DNA of 5,184 nucleotides from Desulfobacteraceae bacterium (GTDB lineage Bacteria > Desulfobacterota > DSM-4660 > Desulfatiglandales > Desulfatiglandaceae): assembly GCA_030589225.1 (NCBI GenBank), contig JAUUWD010000155.1, positions 1 to 5,184 on the forward strand, in the 5' to 3' direction. Positions 1 to 5,184 of this stretch are shown piece after piece; the stretch's first letter is position 1, and the number at the start of each line of letters is the position of its first letter. Position numbers and translations under genes: made by a program. A model generated the notes under the pieces. It was not told the origin of the DNA and ran no database searches. It worked only from the letters and a program-made list of their open reading frames with translations.

Positions 1-147
1 CTCTGAGTTTTCCACACTTCTCAGGGTCTCACCGGAAATGTACCCTGTTTGAGCTGTAGCCAGAGCTCTCATTTGTATGAGGAGCGGCAGCAGCTCAGCC
101 TGTTTGTCTTTGGCTACCTTTCTCTTAATAATGATTTTGACGGCCAT
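1..147 (-). CDS. ABM-fold (antibiotic biosynthesis monooxygenase-like) protein, N-terminal half, cut by window edge
   Basis: Read on the minus strand from an ATG at 147-145, this gives 49 codons, open to the window edge. The protein begins MAVKIIIKRKV, which fits a first beta strand. A helix follows (about residues 13-33, KDKQAELLPLLIQMRAL), then TGYISGETLRSVENSE, the second-strand region. The order strand, helix ending in ATAQTGY, then SGETLR is characteristic of the ABM dimeric alpha/beta barrel family (YgiN-like; usually about 95-105 residues), so roughly half is present. Members include quinol and heme monooxygenases, but many have no known reaction, and the part that would help decide is outside the window. 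I therefore infer only a small cytosolic ABM-fold protein. The start is supported by a strong ribosome binding site seven bases upstream and a near-consensus promoter. It is separated from the gene upstream by a terminator, so it is its own transcription unit. Confidence 0.8.
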   Translation of the reverse strand, partial: MAVKIIIKRKVAKDKQAELLPLLIQMRALATAQTGYISGETLRSVENSE

Positions 148-152
148 AACTA

Positions 153-160
153 TCCCTCCT
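153..160 (-). promoter_or_regulatory. Ribosome binding site of the ABM-fold gene
   Basis: The minus strand reads AGGAGGGA, five bases from the ATG at 147 (spacing from the AGGAGG core is about seven). It is a near-perfect Shine-Dalgarno match and fixes the start codon. Confidence 0.8.
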
Positions 161-169
161 TTACTATTG

Positions 170-198
170 ATAATATTCTCGTAAGTGAATACTGTCAA
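170..198 (-). promoter_or_regulatory. Sigma70-type promoter of the ABM-fold gene
   Basis: On the minus strand there is a perfect -35 box TTGACA (198-193), a 17-nt spacer, and TATTAT (175-170), a 5/6 match to the -10 consensus. The expected start of transcription lies about 15 nt upstream of the AGGAGG, giving a short leader of roughly 15-20 nt. An imperfect inverted repeat, TATTC/GAATA (174-191), sits in the spacer and overlaps the -10 edge; it could be an operator, but this is inference. Confidence 0.7.
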
Positions 199-275
199 TC
201 CAATTTGACTAAAGAGGTAGCAGCAATTCAAATTATGGCCTCCACCTCGGCTGACCCAAAGGAGAGTCTCCGTTG

Positions 276-293
276 TCCCGCTTATCAGCGGGA
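276..293. repeat. Perfect 7-bp inverted repeat (hairpin), function unknown
   Basis: The sequence TCCCGCT-tatc-AGCGGGA forms a perfect 7-bp, GC-rich stem with a 4-nt loop. Neither strand has a T-run directly after it, so it is not a standard intrinsic terminator. It lies between the terminator of the leftward operon and the promoter of the ABM-fold gene, where it might help block read-through or bind a protein. No function can be assigned from sequence. Confidence 0.5.
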
Positions 294-301
294 TTGCGGC
301 C

Positions 302-347
302 TTTAAAAAGAGACCCCACGGCCCTGCATTAGCAAGGCCTAAGGGTC
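302..347 (-). terminator. Intrinsic terminator of the transglycosylase-purC-regulator unit
   Basis: On the minus strand, GACCCT (347-342) pairs with GGGGTC (317-312, one G-U pair), then an internal mismatch, then GGCC with GGCC, a T-G wobble, and TGC with GCA around a four-base loop. The stem is followed at once by TCTTTTT (311-305). This is a classic Rho-independent terminator, about 74 nt after the stop codon of the response regulator at 421. It also insulates the ABM-fold gene. Confidence 0.75.
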
Positions 348-420
348 ATAATGAGAATTTCTGGGAAGTCCTTGTGCGTTTTTCAAAACATACTCTATTT
401 TGGGAGAGGCGGGGAGGATT

Positions 421-1050
421 TTATGAGTGATTAATTTTTGAGTCTTTGATCTTTTTCAACTCCTCGATCAATTGGGGGGCATATTCTCTGGTGAGGCGAC
501 GCGTCTCTGCGTCGTTAGATCCGATGGGCTTGATAAAGAGGCCATCAGCTCCGGCTTTGAACATGGCAACGGCATCGTTAATCAGTGATTTTCTGGTGTA
601 AAAAATTGCGGGAATGCCAGGGTAATTTTCCCTCACCTGGCGGAGATTCCAAAGCCCGTATTTTCTGTTCTGCCCGATTCGGTCGCATACCCCCTCGAAA
701 AGCGTCCGCCAGCCATCAACAATAGTAAAAAGCCTCTTCAGATATTCATTGGTCACGTCCCCTTTAAAGTCATCCAGGCCCTTATAGACATCGTCCAAAG
801 AAGGGAAATTTGTGATCTTCATTTTGAGATCTTCTTTTGGAGAAATATGGGGGTCACGCACATCTTCATCCTTCCCCCAAAGATCAAGGAGAAAAAGTGC
901 AGGAGCCTTTGTGCCAAGTTTCTCTCTTGCTTCCTCAAAGGTGTATGCCTGAACAAACTCCAATTCAGGGGCACTGAGGGCAATTTCATTCTGAACAAGA
1001 TCGTGTTCAAACTTGGAGTCATCAATAAAACAAATAATAGGTTTCATCAT
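421..1050 (-). CDS. Single-domain response regulator (CheY-like receiver) with a large internal insertion
   Basis: The 209-residue protein has all key receiver residues: the acidic pair D10-D11 in FIDDS, the phospho-acceptor D56 in LFLLDLWG, the switch threonine T152 in IFYTRKS, and K174 in LFIKP. The last part ([16 protein letters not shown], 160-175) is a typical alpha4-beta5 segment. There is no DNA-binding or enzymatic output domain after it, only about 34 mostly helical residues. Between D56 and T152 lie 96 residues, where ordinary receivers have about 30, so roughly 60-65 extra residues are inserted after beta3 (about 60-130; charged, then helical). The first ATG (1050) overlaps the purC stop by 4 nt (ATGA), and a second ATG follows directly at 1047; no strong ribosome binding site is seen, so translation is probably coupled to purC. 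No histidine kinase is in the window. It presumably acts through protein contacts; the partner is unknown. Confidence 0.85.
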   Translation of the reverse strand: MMKPIICFIDDSKFEHDLVQNEIALSAPELEFVQAYTFEEAREKLGTKAPALFLLDLWGKDEDVRDPHISPKEDLKMKITNFPSLDDVYKGLDDFKGDVTNEYLKRLFTIVDGWRTLFEGVCDRIGQNRKYGLWNLRQVRENYPGIPAIFYTRKSLINDAVAMFKAGADGLFIKPIGSNDAETRRLTREYAPQLIEELKKIKDSKINHS

Positions 1051-1943
1051 TCCAGCCCATGACCCGTCAGTCTCTCCAGGGCCTCAAGGTACTTTGCCCT
1101 TGTCTTCTCTATGATCTCAGGAGGTAATTTGGGCGGTGGTGGCTGCTTGGGCCACTTAATCTCAAGAAGATAATCCCTCAGAAACTGTTTATCGAAACTC
1201 TTTTGAGGGCCTCCGGGACTATATGAGTCCATGGGCCAGAATCTTGATGAATCTGGCGTAAGCACCTCATCAATCAGAATCAACCGGTCATCCTTGATAC
1301 CAAACTCAAACTTGGTGTCTGCAACGATGATTCCTTTTTCCGCAGCAAGGGCCCTGCCGAATTCGTAGATCTGGAGACTTAGTTGTTGTACTTTCTCCGA
1401 GGTTTCTTCCCCCATAAGCTTTACGGCCTCTTCAAAAGTGATATTTTCATCGTGCATGCCATCTTCAGCTTTTGTGGAAGGTGTGAAAATGGGCTCAGGC
1501 AACTTTTGGGACTCTTTCAGCCCTTCCGGCAGAGAAATGCCGCAGACGCTCCCGTTTGAAAGATAGTCCTTCCAACCTGACCCGGACAGATATCCCCTGA
1601 CAATACATTCAACAGGTAATGGCTTTGCTTTCTTTACCAACATGCTGCGGCCCTTAAGTTCTTCGGTGTATTTTTTGCAGTTTTCCGGGTATTCAGCAGG
1701 ATCACTACTTATAAGATGGTTTTCCATCATGTGTTCCAGTTCCTTGAACCAGAACAAAGAAATGCTCGTCAGGATTTTACCTTTATCGGGAATTGGGTCT
1801 GCCATGACCACGTCAAACGCTGACATGCGATCACTTGCCACAATCAGCAGCTGATCCCCAATCTCATAAATGTCCCTCACTTTTCCCCGCTTTACAAGAT
1901 TGATACCTTCAAAATCGCTTTCTTTTAATACATCTGAGTTCAT
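1047..1943 (-). CDS. purC: Phosphoribosylaminoimidazole-succinocarboxamide synthase (SAICAR synthetase)
   Basis: This cytosolic enzyme of de novo purine synthesis joins aspartate to CAIR using ATP, giving SAICAR. From the chosen start it is 298 residues. Visible hallmarks are [12 protein letters not shown] (19-30, the glycine-rich nucleotide-binding hairpin), [13 protein letters not shown] (35-47), the signature [15 protein letters not shown] (110-124), the aspartate/CAIR-site region [15 protein letters not shown] (154-168), the second signature DTKFEFG (209-215) and [13 protein letters not shown] (225-237). All look intact. At about 300 residues it belongs to the longer class (as in yeast Ade1) rather than the 237-residue E. 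coli type. An in-frame ATG at 1970 lies upstream, but the ATG at 1943 has GAGGAG seven bases before it and yields the usual N-terminus, so I use it. The stop TGA overlaps the next gene's ATG. Confidence 0.97.
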   Translation of the reverse strand: MNSDVLKESDFEGINLVKRGKVRDIYEIGDQLLIVASDRMSAFDVVMADPIPDKGKILTSISLFWFKELEHMMENHLISSDPAEYPENCKKYTEELKGRSMLVKKAKPLPVECIVRGYLSGSGWKDYLSNGSVCGISLPEGLKESQKLPEPIFTPSTKAEDGMHDENITFEEAVKLMGEETSEKVQQLSLQIYEFGRALAAEKGIIVADTKFEFGIKDDRLILIDEVLTPDSSRFWPMDSYSPGGPQKSFDKQFLRDYLLEIKWPKQPPPPKLPPEIIEKTRAKYLEALERLTGHGLE

Positions 1944-1950
1944 AGTCCAT

Positions 1951-1958
1951 CTCCTCTT
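1951..1958 (-). promoter_or_regulatory. Ribosome binding site that decides the purC start
   Basis: The minus strand reads AAGAGGAG ending at 1951, seven bases before the ATG at 1943. The alternative ATG at 1970 has no Shine-Dalgarno match at a suitable distance. This supports the shorter purC protein. Confidence 0.7.
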
Positions 1959-1966
1959 TTCTCTCA

Positions 1967-2095
1967 TCAAGGAATTTTTTGTTCAACTCCTGTTATTTCT
2001 TGAGCAGTCCTTTCATCAGAAACCCCCTCGTTTTCTATACACTCCTGACGGGCTCCCTGGTAAATATTGAGTTTGCGCAAGTATTTCTTGTAGTA
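1967..2095 (-). other. Open-frame continuation of the transglycosylase beyond its TAG stop
   Basis: Directly after the TAG the same frame reads 42 sense codons and then TGA. It begins YYKKYLRKLNIYQGARQ, matching the kind of aromatic and basic helix that often follows the last SLT motif (RVL-x-YY-x-x-Y), and ends GVEQKIP. No terminator or convincing promoter is seen in this stretch. The end falls 23 nt before the purC ATG, whose ribosome binding site lies in that gap. I infer this is former (or read-through) coding sequence rather than a true intergenic spacer. Confidence 0.55.
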
Positions 2096-3448
2096 CTATA
2101 AGACACGGTTCCGAAATTGAACCGTCTCGGCATATGGAGGGATACCTTTGTATTGTTTGACCCGATGCGGTCCTGCATTATATGAAGCCAGGGCCAGACT
2201 GATATCCCCTTTCTGTTGTTTCATAACACCGGCAAAATACTTAAACCCGTATTTTATTGCCTTTCGCGAGTCCAGTCGATCGTCTGTTTCATTTTTCAGC
2301 ACTTCTTTTTTGTAGTGGGCGTACAATTTGGTCCGTCTCTCCTTGTATTTTAGAGCTTCTTTCATCAATTCTCTGGCACGCCTTGCAGGTTCCAGGTTAT
2401 TTTCGTCTGTGATTTCCAGGATAAGCTTCTTGGCCCGGTTTTTCAATTTCCGCTCGCGGCCCATAAAAGTCCCTGCCTCACTAAAGTATGATGGCTCAAA
2501 AATATTCTTCATGCCCAATCCCCTTGCGGTCCTTGGCATAATCTGGGTAAGACCAACGGCTCCAACCAATGACACAGCATGAGGATTAAACCTGGACTCC
2601 TGCCTCATCAAAGCAAGAAACAGCAATAGATCTACAGAATATCCGGATTTTTTATACTCCTCAATGAGGGGTTCTACAAGTGGTATATAGCGAGATTCGG
2701 CCCTTCCCAAGCTATGCTTCCATCTGGTATCCGGATTCGCTGAGCTGTTACTGTTTTGCGTGTCAAGATCAAACCGGTTTATGGTTTTTTGAGTTGCCTT
2801 TTCCTTAAACTCGTAGACCACATGATTTACAAATTTTATATTTTCGACGTTTAAAGGCCCATTATCCTCATCGAGGTCCTGGCATTTGTTGTAGAAGAGA
2901 CCCAGGGCGTCCCTTAGATTACAAGAGGCTCGCTTAAGACTTTCTAACAGAACTCCTTCCAGCAACTTGGAGCAAATGTCTGGGTTCAGCCTATCATCAA
3001 TTTCCGAGGTCAATTTTGACCGATAAGCCATCATTCGTTCCCTGGCAGACTGAAGTGCCGTATTGTATCCAAGGCCCAACTCACTCAGTTCTTTAACATG
3101 CTCACCGGGAAATTTCTCTTTTTCCTGTGTTGTCAATGCCTCCTCGGCCCTTTCAAGGAGTTCGTCTGCTTTTTTGAACAGCTCCCTTGCTTCAAGGTAT
3201 TCCTGATCCATCAGCACCTTAAGGCCAAAGGAGCGCCCAATCTCAGGCCGGATCCTCAGGATGCCCTCCTCCCCCTTATAGGAACCATCAGTCAGACTTT
3301 TCTGAAGAAAATCCAGGTTATATTCAATCATGCTTTCCTTGAGTAACGAAAGATCAGCGCGGGCAGGAAGCGGGAAAGATAGAAAGAGTGCTGTCATAAA
3401 TATGGCAGCCAGTGTCATAGATAATGCGGGTGTGAGAGATTTTTTCAA
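2096..3448 (-). CDS. Exported lytic transglycosylase (SLT domain), TTG start, probably ended early by an in-frame TAG
   Basis: This is predicted to cleave peptidoglycan glycan strands in the periplasm, forming 1,6-anhydromuramyl ends. I place the start at TTG 3448-3446: AAAGGAG lies four bases upstream, and the product begins MKKSLTP, then a hydrophobic segment and PARA-D, a signal peptide cut after about residue 31. Residues 32-253 are mostly helical, charged, and not recognised. The SLT domain spans about 255-450: catalytic Glu284 in LALMRQESRFNPHAV, GAVGLTQIMP (296-305), ASYNAGP (421-427), then GIPPYAETVQFRNRVL. A lysine/glutamate-rich insert of about 65-70 residues (325-393) splits the domain between the QIMP motif and the DSRKAIKYGFKYF helix. 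The TAG at 2098-2096 gives 450 residues, but the frame continues open to a TGA at 1969-1967, starting YYKKYLRKL. That extension would leave 23 nt to purC, so the ancestral protein was probably about 493 residues. The domain itself seems complete. A weak promoter candidate (TTCAAA, 17 nt, TATAGA; 3699-3671) lies upstream. Confidence 0.88.
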   Translation of the reverse strand: MKKSLTPALSMTLAAIFMTALFLSFPLPARADLSLLKESMIEYNLDFLQKSLTDGSYKGEEGILRIRPEIGRSFGLKVLMDQEYLEARELFKKADELLERAEEALTTQEKEKFPGEHVKELSELGLGYNTALQSARERMMAYRSKLTSEIDDRLNPDICSKLLEGVLLESLKRASCNLRDALGLFYNKCQDLDEDNGPLNVENIKFVNHVVYEFKEKATQKTINRFDLDTQNSNSSANPDTRWKHSLGRAESRYIPLVEPLIEEYKKSGYSVDLLLFLALMRQESRFNPHAVSLVGAVGLTQIMPRTARGLGMKNIFEPSYFSEAGTFMGRERKLKNRAKKLILEITDENNLEPARRARELMKEALKYKERRTKLYAHYKKEVLKNETDDRLDSRKAIKYGFKYFAGVMKQQKGDISLALASYNAGPHRVKQYKGIPPYAETVQFRNRVL

Positions 3449-3640
3449 CTTTCTCCTTTCAAAAGCTAAAGGTAATGGTTTACCGCAAAGACGCTGAGGC
3501 CGCAGACAAAAGAAAATAGTATTGCGACCCCTTCTCCCTTTTGCATAGGGGGATTTAGGCCCGTCCTCCATCCAAGCGGAGTGAGGCGGATGGGGGATTT
3601 TCCTAATACAGCCGGGATCTATTGAGAACTTACGCAACCG
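3449..3640. repeat. Non-coding leader region made of degenerate dispersed-repeat sequence
   Basis: This stretch upstream of the transglycosylase shows repeat-like sequence rather than a gene. At about 3481-3512 is a purine-rich run beginning ACCGCAAAGACGC. GGGGGATTT occurs twice (3548-3556 and 3592-3600), flanking an inverted repeat CCATCC/GGATGG (3568-3573 and 3588-3593). A minus-strand reading frame stays open through it, but its translation is proline/arginine-rich and unlike an exported protein's N-terminus. I know such motifs as common dispersed repeats in Deltaproteobacterial assemblies; that assignment is from memory. Confidence 0.5.
3453..3459 (-). promoter_or_regulatory. Ribosome binding site supporting the TTG start of the transglycosylase
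   Basis: The minus strand reads AAAGGAG, four bases before TTG 3448. No ATG in this frame is near it; the next upstream ATGs would put repeat-derived sequence into the protein, and the next downstream ATG would remove the basic start of the signal peptide. Confidence 0.6.
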
Positions 3641-4347
3641 GTATCTAAATCCATTATCCCTATATCATTTTCTATATCAGAACGAAAATACAATTTGAAG
3701 TTAATTATCGATTTGTATAGCCGCACCCCGGTTAAATAAAAACACAAAAACATTTAACAGGGCAAGAAAAGGCGCAAAATACACAAAAAAGTGCAATTTA
3801 CATCTAGTAGTATCAGATAAAAATCCCCAAAATCGTCAATCGCCAATCGAAAATAGTCAATTTGTGGATAAACCCCAAAAAGGTGGATCTACAGCAGAAA
3901 TTTGGGTGTGCTTCTACCTTACCCGCTAGACAGTGGTATACTCTTTTATCCAAAACGGATTGCCTGAATCAAGAAAAAGAACAGAAGCAAAGGAAGGTTT
4001 CAACAGGCCGGGGTGGGCCGTATGGTTCATTTTGACCCACTTTAATCAAACCCATGTCCATAAAACATAGATTAGTCAATCAGCAAGTTACAAACCGAGA
4101 ATCCTTTTACAGTGTCTTTCTCTTTTTTTTCTATCTTTACGGTACAAAATTTTATATTGGCACTTTTTTTGCTTGTAGTATGTTTACGGCCACAAAAGCA
4201 CTAACGCACAAAAAACACATGAATTCACAGGCCTACAGAACAACCGCGAAAGTCAAAATATCTTCTTTGTGGGTCCAGAGATCAATACTGGTACCCTCCA
4301 GTACTCCAACACTCCAAGGAGTTTCTTGCAACAGGAGGAAAAATTAA
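3641..4347. other. AT-rich region with no convincing gene
   Basis: I see no supported gene here. Present are A-rich stretches with cacaaa/gcaaaa motifs (about 3740-3792 and again 4187-4222), degenerate CAATCG repeats (3836-3850), a perfect DnaA-box 9-mer on the minus strand (TTATCCACA, 3871-3863), an 8/9 match on the plus strand (TTATCCAAA, 3946-3954), and three tandem CTCCA-type 8-mers ending in the palindrome ACTCC-aa-GGAGT (4311-4322). A reading frame from 4054 to 4347 encodes a biased, repeat-containing sequence and lacks a ribosome binding site. Weak promoter-like elements for the rightward gene exist (TTGGCA, 16 nt, TATGTT; 4157-4184), but nothing decisive. Confidence 0.5.
4334..4340 (+). 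promoter_or_regulatory. Ribosome binding site before the interrupted thioredoxin-like gene
   Basis: GGAGGAA lies seven bases before the ATG at 4348. It is the best Shine-Dalgarno match upstream of this reading frame and marks 4348 as the original start, even though a TGA follows three codons later. Confidence 0.65.
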
Positions 4348-4941
4348 ATGCGATCTTGAATTGTTTCCAAAAAAACCATCATCTTAATTAGCATATTTCT
4401 TTTAGGTAGCCTTTTTGTTTGCGGCGATATACTGGCTTACGACTTCACCGATTGGTATCATGGAGCCTCCGGCTATGAGGATGCGCTCGAAGAAGTAATG
4501 GGTGAGGAAAAGCCCTTGATCCTCTATTTTCATAGCGAGTCCTGCAAATGGTGCAAAAAGCTGGATAGTGAATATCTTGCTTCTTACGAGGTGGATCAAT
4601 TCATAAGCAATATTCCGAAAGTTGAAATCAGTTCTTCTAAAGAGGCCCCTGAGAAAGCTCTATATGATAAATATGGCGTGAGCGGGGTTCCGTTATTCTT
4701 TGTGCTTATACCATCCATGGATTCCAAACCCGCTAAAAGCATATCTCCCTTTAAAAAAGGCAATCATATGACTCCCGATGAGTTTATCAGTGCCATAAAA
4801 AAAAGGATAACAAACAAATATAACAATAAAGGGTATTCCCTATTCACGAATAAGCAATATGAAGAGGCCCTTGAAATAGATCCAAATCACGAAGAAAGCA
4901 GAAAAGGATTGGATAATCTCCGGAAAAGTAAGAGTCAGTAA
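4348..4941 (+). CDS. Exported thioredoxin-fold protein with TPR-like tail; in-frame TGA at codon 4
   Basis: The frame starts at ATG 4348 behind a good ribosome binding site, reads MRS, meets TGA (4357-4359), then continues IVSKKTIILISIFLLGSLF...ILA, a good signal peptide (cut near residue 30). The mature part starts YDFTDWYHGASGYEDALEEV and continues into a thioredoxin fold: KPLILYFHSESCKWC with active-site cysteines 66 and 69 (CxxC), and the cis-proline P115 in GVSGVP. It likely reduces or exchanges disulfides outside the cytoplasm. The tail (about 158-190) resembles one TPR, but the alanine of YEEA is directly followed by LEIDPN, seven residues short of the usual 34. After the TGA the first ATG in frame is 4498; starting there gives 147 residues, without the signal peptide and first helix. 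No GTG or TTG lies between; ATT 4360 would be possible but rare. It may be a pseudogene, use a rare start, or contain a sequence error. Confidence 0.72.
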
Positions 4942-4968
4942 AAGAAATATTTAATTTTTCCATTCACC

Positions 4969-4997
4969 AGATTTAAAATCTTCGACTTTCAGTCGAA
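4969..4997. repeat. Two abutting palindromes between the thioredoxin-like and lipoprotein genes
   Basis: AGATTT-a-AAATCT (4969-4981) is followed by TTCGACT-ttc-AGTCGAA (4981-4997), a perfect 7-bp stem with a 3-nt loop; they share one base. There is no T-run after the second stem on the plus strand, so it is at best a weak terminator there; on the minus strand it is followed by GATTTTAAAT. It could be an mRNA-stabilising hairpin or an operator for the lipoprotein gene. Confidence 0.5.
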
Positions 4998-5010
4998 TAA
5001 AGGACTTTAT

Positions 5011-5018
5011 AAGGTGAT
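5011..5018 (+). promoter_or_regulatory. Ribosome binding site of the lipoprotein gene
   Basis: AAGGTGAT is fully complementary to the 16S anti-Shine-Dalgarno end apart from register (AGGTGAT pairs with AUCACCU) and lies just before the ATG at 5022. Confidence 0.6.
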
Positions 5019-5021
5019 ATT

Positions 5022-5184
5022 ATGAAAAAAATGTTGGTATTTACCGTTATAGCGGTGCTATTTGGTTGCGCTACCCTTTTCTCCTGTTCCAATAACAAAG
5101 AAGCAGAATCAGAAAAAGGAATAATTGAAACATTTACCGATAAAACCGCAAAAGACGTGGCGGGCAGGATTCTTGCCCCAATCG
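5022..5184 (+). CDS. Small putative lipoprotein, cut by window end
   Basis: The ATG at 5022 opens 54 codons to the window edge. The protein starts MKKMLVFTVIAVLFGCATLFSCSNN: a short basic start, a hydrophobic core, and two possible lipobox cysteines, C16 (VLFGC) and C22 (TLFSC). C22, followed by polar SNNKEAESEK, fits a signal peptidase II site and a soluble tether. The rest visible (GIIETFTDKTAKDVAGRILAPI) is probably helical; I do not recognise a defined family. It follows the thioredoxin-like gene by 80 nt on the same strand and may be co-transcribed, though the palindromes between them could limit this. It is expected to be membrane-anchored in the cell envelope. Confidence 0.75.
   Translation, partial: MKKMLVFTVIAVLFGCATLFSCSNNKEAESEKGIIETFTDKTAKDVAGRILAPI

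Noticed and set aside
49..306. Plus-strand open frame of 85 codons
   Set aside because: It lies opposite the ABM-fold gene and its promoter, has no ribosome binding site, and its translation resembles no protein.
819..1062. Short frames on both strands within the response regulator
   Set aside because: They overlap a gene with all receiver motifs and are shadow frames.
1993..2016. Seven-codon leader peptide (MKGLLKK) before purC with a GAGGGGG upstream
   Set aside because: It lies in another frame of the transglycosylase continuation, and no attenuator structure accompanies it.
3449..3637. N-terminal extension of the transglycosylase to an ATG at 3637
   Set aside because: It translates repeat sequence and would bury the signal peptide; the TTG at 3448 has a ribosome binding site and gives a proper export signal.
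3934..3942. Extended -10 element TGG-TATACT on the plus strand
   Set aside because: No -35 match at a suitable distance and the nearest gene start is about 400 nt away; probably chance in AT-rich DNA.
4005..4043. Possible structured RNA around GGGTGGG and CCCACTT
   Set aside because: A single stem with two G-U pairs and a long loop; it matches no RNA family I know.
4054..4347. Plus-strand open frame of 97 codons
   Set aside because: No ribosome binding site, biased composition, and it runs through tandem repeat sequence up to the base before the next gene's ATG.
4357..4400. Selenocysteine insertion at the TGA of the thioredoxin-like gene
   Set aside because: No stem-loop follows within the usual distance, and a selenocysteine in the start of a signal peptide would have no use; the active site has ordinary CKWC cysteines.

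Overview
The window looks like a piece of a Deltaproteobacterial (Desulfobacterota-like) chromosome or metagenome contig. The grounds are indirect: moderate GC, gene content typical of that group (small ABM-fold protein, SLT lytic transglycosylase, orphan receiver protein, thioredoxin-like secreted protein, small lipoprotein), and a gene-poor stretch carrying degenerate purine-rich repeats of a kind often seen there. No gene here fixes the taxon. I see no defence system, CRISPR array, transposase, phage gene, tRNA or rRNA.

Layout. At 1-147 (minus) is the first half of an antibiotic-biosynthesis-monooxygenase (ABM) fold protein, with its own good promoter and ribosome binding site. At 302-347 is an intrinsic terminator, also on the minus strand, that closes the next transcription unit. 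That unit runs leftward from 3448 to 421: an exported lytic transglycosylase (TTG start), purC (SAICAR synthetase), and a single-domain response regulator with a large internal insertion. purC and the regulator overlap by 4 nt. From 3449 to 4347 there is no convincing gene, only repeats, AT-rich DNA and isolated DnaA-box-like 9-mers. At 4348-4941 (plus) is an exported thioredoxin-fold protein with a TPR-like tail. At 5022 a small lipoprotein gene begins and is cut by the window end.

The main surprise is that two genes carry in-frame stop codons that look misplaced. The transglycosylase stops at a TAG (2096-2098), but the same frame stays open for 42 more codons, begins with a plausible helical C-terminus, and ends 23 nt before the purC start, a normal operon gap. 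The thioredoxin-like gene has a good ribosome binding site and ATG at 4348 but a TGA at codon 4, after which the same frame encodes a good signal peptide and then the thioredoxin domain. Its TPR also appears to have lost exactly seven residues. These could be genuine nonsense mutations and decay, recoding, or errors in the assembled sequence.

The transglycosylase, purC and regulator are probably co-transcribed, but I see no obvious functional link between cell-wall turnover, purine synthesis and signalling. The thioredoxin-like protein and the lipoprotein both look exported and may form a second, rightward unit.
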